Shown in pieces: positions 11,763 through 23,400 of a stretch of DNA of 64,000 bases. Position 1 is the first letter of the stretch, and every line of letters begins with the position of its first letter. Source of the DNA: Eunapius fragilis (lineage: Eukaryota > Porifera > Demospongiae > Spongillida > Spongillidae); the NCBI GenBank assembly GCA_963681505.1, contig OY811971.1, positions 4,607,545 to 4,671,544 on the forward strand, read 5' to 3'. Made by a program: the position numbers and the translations under genes. The notes under the pieces were generated by a model. That model had not been told where the DNA came from. It saw only the letters and a program-made list of their open reading frames with translations, and did not search any database.

Positions 11763-12269
11763 GGACAGAAGAAGTGTAGAACATTATGTGACTGTTTCTA
11801 TCTAATGCCTACCCTTTTCCATCCCAATTCCCTTAATTCAAATGACATTATTTTATTTCGTATATTTCATATCAAAAGACACATGTGAATGCTGACAGTT
11901 CATCAGTAGCGGTCATAGGCTCAGGTGCCCAGACCACTGACTACTGATACTGATTATGGATTATCAGGGGATGGAGGTGTACTGGGGAAGATGGTGGTGT
12001 ATTGGGTAATGAAGGTGTATAATATATGGAACACAGAATATGTAGGGGCGGATGCAGGAATAGAATGGGGGGGATTTTTGATGAGGGGGGGGGGGGGGTG
12101 CTCAGTGACGTGGCTGCATTGGTAGGAGGTATGGGAGGGCTAGCGCTGTAAGCTGTAAGCCCCCCCCCCCCCCCCATCGCTGTCTTCGGTGGAGCTCCAG
12201 GGGACAACGCTTTTTGCATCATTAGTCGAAAATAGCGCAGTTTAGATGTGAATTGTGTGCACACACTGA

Positions 12270-12310
<41 letters not shown>

Positions 12311-12694
12311 ACACACACATGCACACACGGTGTACGCTATCCAGGAGATTAAAGGTTAATGAGAGAAACTTGATTTGCAGAAGGAGGGGTAAAAGGTAAG
12401 GGAAAGGGACATGGGAGACCAAAGAGCCGCTGCCGGGGTTGCTTCCCGGCTTTAAATGCATTGATGCAATAACGCATTCATTCATCATTATGGAGCATGA
12501 GATAATGCTTGCACCTAGCACATGGACCTAACGCAATTTTTTAACGCCAAAGTTCATGCGTACAAATGAAATATACATGTACGCGTAATTTATTTATATC
12601 ATACGCATAAGAAAGAAGTTGAAGAGGACCTTATAAAATAATTAAATGCAACCTTTTTCGCGGATACTTTCCCATATATCTACTTGACTTCGTT
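11763..12694. other. ALDH1L 3' flank and intergenic
   Basis: 3' flanking sequence of the ALDH1L copy. Its first 120 bases (from GAGGACAGAAGAAGTGTAG) recur at 12715-12729 plus 13008-13125, and in part at 62513-62550. Also present are a GGGGCGGATGCAGG motif (about 12036), a poly-C run (12163-12175) and an AC tract (12270-12320). No gene seen. Confidence 0.6.
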
Positions 12695-12729
12695 TAAATA
12701 TGACCTTTGAGTACTGAGGACGGAAGAAG
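12695..12729 (+). pseudogene. Duplicate of ALDH1L terminal codons and 3' UTR
   Basis: The string encoding TFEY-stop followed by GAGGACGGAAGAAG repeats the end of the ALDH1L gene (11746-11775). It continues, after an inserted inverted-repeat element, at 13008-13125. It is a short local duplication of the 3' end only, with no upstream coding exon. Confidence 0.75.
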
Positions 12730-13007
12730 TCCCAGCAAAAAGTTCTTGGACAAGATTCCTGCCCAAGATCTTGACCAACTTGCCCAAGATCTTGACCAAC
12801 TTGCCCAAGATCTTGCCCAAATTGCCCAAGACTTGCCCAAGATCTTGCCCAAGGTGCCAAGATTATGACGGCCAATTTCTGGCCACGATCTTGGCCAAGA
12901 TCTTACCCAAGATATGGCAAGATCTCAGCCTCCTGGCAAGATCTTGGCCTCCTGCCAAGATCTTGCTCTTCTTGGCAAGAACCTTGCCCAAGAACTTTTT
13001 GCTGGGA
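12730..13007. mobile_element. Foldback MITE with CAAGATCTTG array (278 bp)
   Basis: The ends are a perfect 20-bp inverted repeat, TCCCAGCAAAAAGTTCTTGG on the left and its complement on the right. The interior is an array of the self-complementary decamer CAAGATCTTG and variants, separated by GCC or ACCAACTTGCC spacers, so the whole element can fold. Two uninterrupted paralogues (11763 onward, 62513 onward) read GAAGAAG directly followed by TGTAGAAC. This fixes both insertion boundaries and implies a target duplication of 1-2 bp at most. No coding capacity. Confidence 0.85.
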
Positions 13008-13129
13008 GTGTAGAACAATATGACTGTTTCTATCTAATGCCTACCCCTTTCCCATCCCAATTCCCTTAATTCAAATGACATTATTTTTGTTATAACTTTC
13101 GTATATTTGATATCAAAATACACATGGAA

Positions 13130-14977
13130 TAAAAAATCTGGTGAGGCCAGGGTATGTCGTTACGTCGGTGTTAGGGAGGAATTCATGTTTGCAGTCCCGA
13201 TTAAAAGCCACGGCTTGTAATTTACGGTATTCATGTATGCCCACGCATGCGTCGTACACAACCAAAAATTTTTGCCCTTTACGGGTACCGTAATTTTCCT
13301 GTTACGGTATGTTATCGTGGTTGTTATAGGCAGACCATACATACTGTAATGATGGCGAATTATTGCCTATACGGTTGCGTCGGGTGCCAGGATTGTAAGT
13401 GCATCGTAGCTATCGGGTTTTCTCCGTGCCGTAAACAGATCGTACCGAGGGCGTATAAAGGCTGATATCGGGTTGTATTATATTGCTGCGTGGGCTGGGC
13501 TGGTTTGTAATCGCTTAATAGTTATATTTCTTTAACTTGACTTGTCGGATTTTATTGTGCACAAAAAAGGTTGTTACAGAAAAGCATACTACCTATAGTT
13601 CGAAAACAAGCTTGCGCATGTTTCTTCTTTCTTTCTTGTTGTGAGCTGTACACTTCTTTCCACAATGGTTCTTCATGGACGAAGAGACTGCTGCAAGTTA
13701 GTTTGTTGGTGCTATCCACAGAGAGAATGGTTCGTAGCAATGAGAATAAAGGACAGTCAAACCCGTTCAAAAGTGGTGTTCCCATCAGCCGGAGCCATTG
13801 CTTTGAACCCTCGCACTAGACGCACAAAGTTGCACCACTAGATATGTTATCAGGAATGTAGTGTGGAGTTGACCCTAGTGGTAGATAAAATACATGGAGT
13901 ATTCTTCATGAACATGATTGTTGTACAGTTGTACCTTGTTCACAGGATGTAGCTATAATCACCTGAGTGGGCGATGCATTGTTGTTAAGAAACCACCGCT
14001 CTGTAAGAACTGCACAACTATCTGATAATGTACACAGGCCGAGTTTTTTTTATTCATTATGAGGAGCTGGCTGTGGGTCAATTATGGATGACAAGAGTCA
14101 AAGAAACATGTACCTTTTTTGGAAACCTGTGAAGGGTTATGAGTGTGCCCCATGCATGACTTCAAGTTCAACAAACCTTTTTTCCACAGCCCGAGTGACA
14201 AATTCTCTTTGCATTATTAAAAACCTTCATGGGACAGTGCATGTTGAAGGATTGTTCAACTGCCATAAAGCTCACTTAGCCTGCTGCCATATTGACCAAA
14301 AATAAAAAAATTCAACACAAGCAAAGTGCATACTAACTTACACATGTATATATAGTACTGCATAACAGATACGATGAGATAACTTGCTGCTCCTAAGGCA
14401 GTGAGAAGCTGTAGAGGAAATTGACAAGATGTCGTATTTGCAGGAGACAGAACCTGGAAAAAGACAGTGTTTACTTACTGCAATATAGCGTTTTTTTAAA
14501 CATACTCTTTTTGGGCGAAAAAAATCTGGGCTTGAAATTGATTGAACGTGATGGAGGCTTGGTACTTCAACCCTTGCACTACGAAACATTTACACATATA
14601 CATATATCCATAGCACTGAACAAGGACTGAAGAAAAAGAAGAGTGAACATTACTTGGAAATGGGATATAGCAGTGTGCTGAATGACAGCAAGCCTCCAAC
14701 CATACTTCATTGTCTATAACCACACACCATTATGATAGTATAATGATATGCTGTCAATTAGCTCACCTGCTTCAAGTTCCAACAGGGCCTCACATTGTGG
14801 CTTCTTGTTTCGAAGGACTCCGCTTTTGGAATGCATCAGTTTCGCACACAATACATCATCCTATGCAACAAGGAAACAGCATTCACCAACGAGCTAATAA
14901 CTAACTTACTTATACCTCTCGCTGCGAATCAGTATTAGTGTTGAATGGATCATCAGTCGCAAACGTCTCAACGTTAG
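13130..14977. other. Intergenic between ALDH1L and inverted-repeat element
   Basis: The first part (13130-13260; CTGGTGAGGCCAGGGTATG) recurs at 62829-62945, marking the second copy of the large duplication. The rest has only short unassigned ORFs (13571-13819, 14084-14305) without family signatures or splice context. No gene called. Confidence 0.5.
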
Positions 14978-16190
14978 AATAGGGTAGCGTCAGGTATGGT
15001 CGCCAGTGCAGGAGTGCTCGCCACTCTTCCTTTCAAACGTGGCGCTAGGGCTTACCTAACGTTTGTATGTCTTGGCACAAAATGGAATTCAGTTGTCGTT
15101 TTAGTGCTGGCCGCCACTTCTACCATGACATGCTGAATGAAGGATATTCTACACAGGGCTTTGTCCTCTACCAATGTTCCTTCTCGGCTAGAGCCCACTG
15201 GTCTTGATCAGATGGTAAGCGTCCCGATGGAATCACCATGGTACCATGGTCGAATCGAATTGTTGGTTTGGGATGCAATCTGCGTAGACACTTTTGCCAC
15301 TTCCCATCTATCCATGACAGCCTCCGAATTATGTGCAACAGCGAACCAGGCAGAGCAGACCAAGATCAAGAAGTACAATTACCTCACCTCCCATGCATAC
15401 CATTCCTTCACACCTGTTGCCTTTGAAACAACTGGAGTGTCGCTCCATTTCTTTCCTATCAGACTTGGGTCACCGCATAGCTAACACCACTGGTGACAAA
15501 AGCTCTCTAGCATACCTCCTGCAAAGGTTTTCTGTTGCCATTCAGAGGGGGAATGCTGCATCTCTCAATTAAATAAAAACTTATGTGACATCTAAAACAT
15601 GGAGCCTGATAAGGCACTATGCCATTGTTGATCACATATCATTTGTAACCTGATCCATCTTCTCAGCAACCATAACATTACAGTAGCTAATTAATATTGG
15701 CATGGCACTATCTTATAACGGTACATATACTTCAATCCTTAGCTGTATATACAATTTCGGCAGTAAAAGAAGTAGTATGAATGAATGGTCGCCTCCTATA
15801 CTAGTAACAAATACAAAGTGAAGCTTTCCTGGGGTGGTTAAAGGCTGCTCCATACTTGATAACATGGTTGAGCAATGTTGTGTTACAATCCACCTTCCAT
15901 GCGCTACGTAACAACGAAATACAGGGGGGGTGGCGAGCACTCCTACCATACGTGGCGACAGACCAACCGCACTGGCGACTATACCAGAAATCCGCTTAAT
16001 TGGATAAAACAGTTGTTTTCTTTCGTACGGAGCACGTTTTTTGATAAACGAAGCGCTAGTAGTATAGAGTGATAGCTGACGATCTCTTGGGGTCAGGTAT
16101 GTTTGTATAATTATCCTTCCTGTTTGCTGTATATTCAAGACAACCGATATCGGCACTCGCGGGTGGCGACCACTACCTACGCTACCCTAT
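14978..16190. mobile_element. Candidate inverted-repeat element enclosing a retroelement fragment
   Basis: The left end reads AATAGGGTAGCGTCAGGTAT then GGTCGCC; the right end is its imperfect complement (GGCGACCACTACCTACGCTA then CCCTAT). A second inverted pair (AGGAGTGCTCGCCAC near 15010; GTGGCGAGCACTCCT near 15930) lies inside. Together these suggest a 1.2-kb element with complex inverted ends. No clear target-site duplication was found. The interior holds the retroelement-type ORF relic at 15137-15572. Confidence 0.55.
15137..15572 (+). pseudogene. Retroelement-associated protein fragment (C-terminal part)
   Basis: Across at least two frames the sequence reads HRALSSTNVPSRLEPTGLD, then a frame change, TMVPWSNRIVGLG, then ATANQAEQTKIKKYNYL and SHAYHSFTPVAFETTGV, then FLSDLGHRIANTTGDK and YLLQRFSVAIQRGNAAS before stops. 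This pattern (EPxGL, D-G-x-T-x-V-P-W, F-x-P-V-A-x-E-T-x-G, F-x-x-D-L-G, Q-R-x-S-V-A-x-Q-R-G-N) is one I recognise from proteins downstream of, or fused to, reverse transcriptases in many invertebrate genomes. The exact clade is not assigned. At least two frameshifts are present, so it is a relic. Confidence 0.65.
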
Positions 16191-17400
16191 GTCTTACAAG
16201 CCTCCAACTATGCGCTTGCACACCGCACGGTGAACGTGGTTCATGCGACACTGTCACAAAGTGCTATTGATCACAGTAGGCACTCTTCCAGCCAATTCTG
16301 AAGCTATTGGGCCATTCTTTAAATGCGTTCCTATCCTAAGTTATGCGTGGTCAAGAAGGAGAAGGAGGAGGATAATTCGTAAACATTCAATCTCACTCGT
16401 AAACGCTACGTAAATATGTACGTTCTTTCACAGATCTAGTTACCTTGTGACGTACAACGGTTCCGCCATAACTATAATAAAAATGTGCACGTGACGTGGC
16501 TTTGTTGCACCCGTAAAATGGCGCCGATATTTGGCTTTGCCGGCCTGTCCACTGCGCTAGTCTACGGGACGTACGATGTACTCCGAGTACCACCCTTTTT
16601 TGTCTATGATCTGACTTAAAGAAAAAGAGCACAATATTGTTGTATTAGGCATTTAAAACTTAATTCGAAGGAGATTTGGGCTTCCATATACTAGTACAAA
16701 ATCGGGACATACTAGTAGCAAGATCTCAAAATAAGCATGCAATTCCAATAATAAATAACCTATCAACATGTTAGTGTTTATCTACTTTCCGTACACTACA
16801 TGTCGTTACGGTAAGGGTATCAGCCTACTTCGGGCACGTAAAACACACCGCCCCAACAAGTAAGTTACACCTGGCACTAACCATGTTATATCATGCCGGG
16901 TTTGATATGTAACCATTTATCGGTACTCGTACGGGTTATAAAATTGACCCGTTACGACATGTTTCGTAGTTACATACCGATAATTCGCCGAAAATTTTTG
17001 GTTGTGTACAGATCTAAATATGGCGAGAGAGGTAACGTCGTTTATATCCTAGCTGCCTGCAAACTCACTTATTTATAACGCATGGTTTCTATCTCGTAAA
17101 TCTTTAGGACGCCGAAAATTCATTAGTGCTTTAGCAGTTTACGTTCATAGTTGTGTTCGATATGGGCGTGTTGAATGTATATTATAATATTATTGACCGT
17201 ATTTGCTCTAAGGACACCATGCTGTAGACCATATTAATTTTCATTTGCGATTCAACTGAGTGGCTTGGATGATGTAGGTGGTTGCCGAACGCGATCCCCA
17301 TGACCGAGGCTATATGGTATAGTCGTACGTCTTACACAACTCTTGAGGGTCGTTTGAATGTTGTAACATTTGCCCACCTTATGGGATGAGTGTGAGTACA
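16191..17400. other. 5' flank of the ankyrin gene
   Basis: No gene recognised. The last 400 bp (from about 17005, AGATCTAAATATGGCGAGAG) recur at about 63100-63450 upstream of the second ankyrin exon. They therefore probably contain the promoter and 5' UTR, but no TATA element or start site can be assigned confidently. Confidence 0.5.
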
Positions 17401-17402
17401 TA

Positions 17403-20400
17403 TGCTGGTTCCATTATTGCAGGAGTTAAATAAGAAACTACGATGGGCAGCACGAGATGGCTGGACAGAGGAGGTCAAGGCACTTCTTCGTCAGGGGGCA
17501 GACATTGAGTGTACTGATTGGGTAAGACATGGGTATACCTTGTATTCATCCATGTGTGCAAGGCTAAAGCAGATGTGTTCAATAGCCACAAGGCAGAGTG
17601 GTGGTCCAGTTGTGTTTCAGTACAAAAGTGGTGCAAACATATAGTATTCAGCACAACCAGTTCACCTGGCTAGTGGTGACCACAAACCAGTTACCGCCCC
17701 TCTCCTGTGGCCAACTTGTACACAATAGGGCCACCTCATGCACAAATGTGTATCTCAATATACTACAAGCCATACCCCCTAGCTGGGTGGAGGGCCCCCA
17801 CTCTTTATTGCTGTTTACCCCTTGGTCAGCACAACCAAAAGGGGGTAGGCCCCAGACAGTGAATTCAGTTAGCAATACAGGGGGTCTTTGTTTGGCCAAC
17901 TTTCATTTCAATCCTTCCAATGTGGGTGTAATGAATAAGTGGTGGTAAAATCGCTAACGTTAACTGCGTTTGCTTCACATTTTTCTTACCCATCATCAAG
18001 GTTATACATGAAATCTTGATGTCACAGCTATCTTTAGAAATAGTGTGCACAGCTTAGGTTCTAGCATTGGGCACTCTTTCCATCTATCAGATGCTACTAG
18101 TTACATCTTTGTCCTGAACTTTCACACCTACATTACAGCACATCCGGCTTGATGGAACAAATATTCTGTTTTTATGAGCACCACCTTTTCAACAATTGAT
18201 GTATATGTAAGCTATCAGAAAACCCTAGGTTAACCTAGCGTCAGGTACCTATTCATGAACTACATGTAGTGGCCTATTGATGAAGGAATATCCGCATTGA
18301 GGGAGGATTGTAAGCATTGGGGAGGACTGTAAGCATTGGGGGAGAACTGTAAACATTGGGGGAGGACTGTAAGCATTGGGGGAGGACTGTAAGCATTGGG
18401 GGAGGACTGTAAGCATTGGGGGAGAACTGTAAGCATTGGGGAGGACTGTAAGCATTGGGGGAGGACTGTAAGCATTGGGGGAGGACTGTAAGCATTGGAG
18501 GAGGACTGTAAGCATCGGGGGAGGACTGTAAGGACTGTTAGCATTGGGGGAGAACTGTAAGCTTTGAGGCAGAACTGTAAGCATTGGGGAGGACTGTAAG
18601 CATTGGGGGAGGACTGTAAGCATTGGGGGAGGACTGTAAGCATTGGGGGAGGACTGTAAGCTTTGAGGCAGAACTGTAAGCATTGGGGAGGACTGTAAGC
18701 ATTGGGGGAGGACTGTAAGCATTGGGGGAGGACTGTAAGCTTTGAGGCAGAACTGTAAGCATTGGGGGAGGACTGTAAGCATTGGGGGAGGACTGTAAGC
18801 ATTGGGGGAGGACTGTAAGCATTGGGGGAGGACTGTAGGCATTGGGGGAGGACTGTAAGCATTGGAGGAGGACTGTAAGCATTGGGGAGGACTGTAAGCA
18901 TTGGAGGAGGATTGTAAGCATTGGGGGAGGACTGTAAGCATTGGGGGAGGACTGTAAGCATTGGGGGAGGACTGTAAGCATTGGGGGAGGACTGTACGCA
19001 TTGGGGGTTGACTGTAAGCATTGGAGGAGGACTGTAAGCATTGGGGAGGACTGTATGTAAGCATTGGAGGAGGATTGTAAGCATTGGGGGAGGACTTTAA
19101 GCATTGGGGGAGGACTGTAAGCATTGGGGGAGGACTGTAAGCATTGGGGGAGGACTGTAAGCATTGTGGGTTGACTGTAAGCATTGGAGGAGGACTGTAA
19201 GCATTGGGGGAGGACTGTAAGCATTGGAGGAGGATTGTAAGCATTGGGGGAGGACTGTAAGCATTGGGGGAGGACTGTAAGCATTGGGGGAGGACTTTAA
19301 GCATTGGGGGAAGACTGTAAGCATTGGGGGAGGATTGTAAGCATTGGGGGAGGACTGTAAGCATTGGGGGAGGACTGTAAGCATTGGGGGAGGACTGTAA
19401 GCTTTGAGGCAGAACTGTAAGCATTGGGGGAGGACTGTAAGCATTGGGGGAGGACCGTAAGCATTGGGGGAGGACTGTAAGCATTGGGGGAGGACTGTAG
19501 GCATTGGGGGAGGACTGTAAGCATTGGAGGAGGACTGTAAGCATTGGGGAGGACTGTAAGCATTGGAGGAGGATTGTAAGCATTGGGGGAGGACTGTAAG
19601 CATTGGGGGAGGACTGTAAGCATTGGGGGAGGACTGTAAGCATTGGGGGAGGACTGTACGCATTGGGGGTTGACTGTAAGCATTGGAGGAGGACTGTAAG
19701 CATTGGGGAGGACTGTATGTAAGCATTGGAGGAGGATTGTAAGCAGTGGGGGTGGACCCATCATGTGTTCATCCAAACCCCCTGTATTGTTAAACTGAAT
19801 TCACTGGTAACGGACCTGCAACGAACTTTAAGGTATGTAAATTACAACAGTGTTATGTCCTGCATGGAGCCATGGTCTTATATTAGAGCTAGGCAAACTG
19901 TCAGGTACTTTGCCACTAATGGTTTGTGGTTACATGTACATGTAAAAGGTTATCACCTTTTTTAATAACGCAAACCACATGACCCAAACATATGATATTA
20001 TACAACATTGTACAGATATATATAAGCATAAACACAAAATGACTCACAAGTGATCTATAATATATTGGAGTGACAGTAAAGCACATGTTTTAGACAGCCA
20101 ACATGCTGGCACTTAGCACTAGGCAGGGAGTGGTCCAGTTGTGTTTCATTAAAAACATCTCGGAGTAGGAGGGGCCAGCATCACCTCTATAGTGGAGCAA
20201 TGTGACCATCATAATCTTCTGGGTCTTCAATAGGCCTCCTGATGAGTAGTTTAGGTAGTGTGAAGATAAATCCTTGTTTACCCTTTGATAGGTGTTAGTG
20301 TATATACAGTAAGTGATGATCTATGTGTATATAGGATGTTGTGCATATCCATGTAGATGTACATGCTTTTGAACCACAATGTGTGTGCTGACATGATAGA

Positions 20401-23400
20401 ATATTGATGGTGCTTCCTATGATGTGTACTTATATTTACAGAATGGAGATTCACCACTGATGATGGCGTCATCAGGGGGACATTTTGAGATTGTTAAGCT
20501 GCTGCTGGATAAGGGTGCAGATGTCAACCATCAGGACAAGGTGAGTTACAGTTGAATTGTAGTAATCATGTATTTTGCTTCCATGTACCAGATGGGTACA
20601 TGTACATGTACTTTCATAAGCCTCCTCCCAAACCAACCATCCCTATCATCCTTACATGTACATGTACATGTACTATCGTTTGGTGTGTCACTGTGATCGT
20701 GATTACATGTACATGTAGTGGTCCAGTTGTTTTTCAGAACAAAAGAGGTGCTAACACATACAATGCACAACCATAATGTGTATCTCAATGCACTACACTC
20801 TTTCCACCTTAATCTTTGTAGATCAGGGTACTGACATGTGGGTCACTTCAGTTCACGTGTACCTTGATGGTGGGCATTCATTTAAGCGCATCTAGCTCCT
20901 CCCCAGAACCTTATCCAATGGCAGGCACACTCTGCAACGTCCCCTGACTCACTTTACTTGTGGCCCTTTCCACACACGTTGAGATTGTTGGCAGTCATTT
21001 CTGCATCGTAATTCGTTTGGTCACAGGCACGGGTCTTGTTTTGAAACATCCCCTGGTACCAACGTTGAGACAGTTTTTCTCCTGAGACGTTTCCCTCATG
21101 TTGTGCAGAGGGCTGGGATACTGTCCCTCTCCCTCTAATGGTGGCTGGTACCTTCTTCTACATGCAGCGTATTCATGTAGTATTCAGCACAACCAGTTCA
21201 CCTGGCTTGTGGCGGCCATAAACCAGTTACCGCCCCTCTCCTGTGGCCAACTTGTACACAATAGAGCCACCTCATGCACAAATGTGTATCTCAATATGCT
21301 ACAGGCCATACCCCCTAGCTAGGTGGGAGGACCCCCACTCTTTATTGTTGTTTACCCCTTGATATGTGTTAGTGTATATACAGTAAGTCATGATCTGTGT
21401 GTATATAGGATGTTGTGCATGTCCATGTAGATGTACATGCTTTTGGACCACAATGTGTGTGCTGACATGATAGAGTATTGATGGTGCTTCCTATGATGTG
21501 TACTTATATTTACAGGATGGATGTTCACCACTGATGATGGCGTCACGTCGGGGACATGTTGGGATTGTTAAGCTGCTGCTGCATAAGGGTGCAGAGGTCA
21601 ACCATCAGAACAAAGTGAGTTAAGGTTGATTTGTAGTAATCATGTTCAAAGTATTTTGCTTGCATGTACCCGATGGCTTGTGATGTAATATTATACTGGA
21701 TATTAGCATTCAGACGTATTTAGATATGGTGGCCATGTGTATCTCCCACTCTCTATTGCTGTTTACCCCTTGATACGTGTTAGTATATATTCGATGATTT
21801 GTGTGTATATAGGATGTTGTGCATGTCCATGTAGATGTACATGCTTTTGGACCACAATGTGTGTGCTGACATGATAGAGTATTGATTGTGCTTCCTATGA
21901 TGTGTACTTATATTTACAGGATGGAGAGTCACCACTGATGGTGGCATCACGTCGGGGACATTTTGAGATTGTTAAGCTGCTGCTGGATAAGGGTGCAGAG
22001 GTCAACTATCAGGACACGGTGAGTTACAGTTGAATTGTAGTAATCATGTATTTTGCTTCCATGTACCAGATGGCTACATGTACATGTACTTTCATAAGCC
22101 TCCTCCCAAACCAACCATCCCTATCATCCTTACATGTACATGTACTATCGTTTGGTGTGTCACTGTGATCGTGATTACAAGTACATATAGTGGTCCAGTT
22201 GTTTTTCAGAACAAAAGAGGTGCTAACACATACAATGCACAACCATAATGTGTATCTCAATGCACTACACTCCTTCCACCTTAATCTTTGTAGATCAGGG
22301 TACTGACATGTGGGTCACTTCAGCACACGTGTACCTTGATGGTGGGCGTTCATTTAAGCGCATCTAGCTCCTCCCCAGAACCTTATCCAATGGCAGGTGC
22401 TCTCCTCCCCAGAACCGTTTCCAATGGCAAGTGCTCTCCTCCCCAGAACCTTATCCATTGTCAGGCACACTCTGCAACGTCCCCTGACACACTTTTCTTG
22501 TGGCCCCTTTCCACACACGTTGAGACTGTTGGCAGTCTTTTCTGCATATTAATACGTTTGGTCGTCCACAGATGGCTTAAAAGCTGTCCCTCACTCCTTC
22601 CCATGGTGTCTCAAAGGCACAAATCTTGTCTTGTCTTGAAACATCCCCTGGTACTGACATTCAGACTGCTCAAACGCTTCTCCTGAGACAGAGGGCTGGG
22701 ATACTGTCCCTCTCCCTCTCATGGTGGCTGGTACCTTCTTCTAGCTCTTTCAGATGTTTACCCTCTTCACCAATGTGATGTACCGTCCTGCACATCCAAA
22801 CAAATACAATACATAGTAACCAGCACAACCAATAATAATAATAATAGTGCCGTCTTATGCACAAATGTGTATCTCAATATACAACAAGCCATACCCCCTA
22901 GCTGGGTAACCTTGCTATGTTACCGTGGTGGAGGGATGGACACAATCTGAGTACCCAAGCTGTTGAAGGTCTTATTATGACTGGAAGTTAGCATGCATGC
23001 AGGTATTAGGTACACATAGCCTCGTATAATGAAGGTAAGCTAGAAGTAGGCAGGGCATTGAGAGGCAAGCTAGCAAGAAAAGGGGCGGATTACGAAGCAC
23101 TTCAACTATTTCAGCAGCCAATGAATATTAAAAGTGGTACTGAAGTCGTACTGAAAGTCTGCATGGTTATATCGACTGACAATTGTTTTAAAGGTGCAAT
23201 GAATGTTGCGTATTTTCTCCATCTGCGAGGTGCGATAAGTCTATACCTGATACTGTTTGTCACTTCATCCTCCAAACAAATATTTAAGTCATGACTGTGT
23301 AAAGTGAACTTGTCACCCTTTTGCAGACGCTACCCCTTTTAGTAGGGCAGTATATCAGTGCATTTATGTATGCATTACTTGCCTTTATGTAAATCATGTC

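Noticed and set aside
17389-17422. Tiny first exon ATG-AGT spliced by a 31-nt intron to the ankyrin exon
   Set aside because: The donor-like GTGAGT and acceptor TTGCAG fit in both copies, but an intron of about 31 nt is too short for normal spliceosomal introns.
18249-19776. Long minus-strand ORFs (up to 484 codons) rich in LTVLPQCLQSSPNAYS
   Set aside because: They are translations of the 20-bp minisatellite. The repeat has no stops in any minus-strand frame, and there is no start context, splice site or family match.
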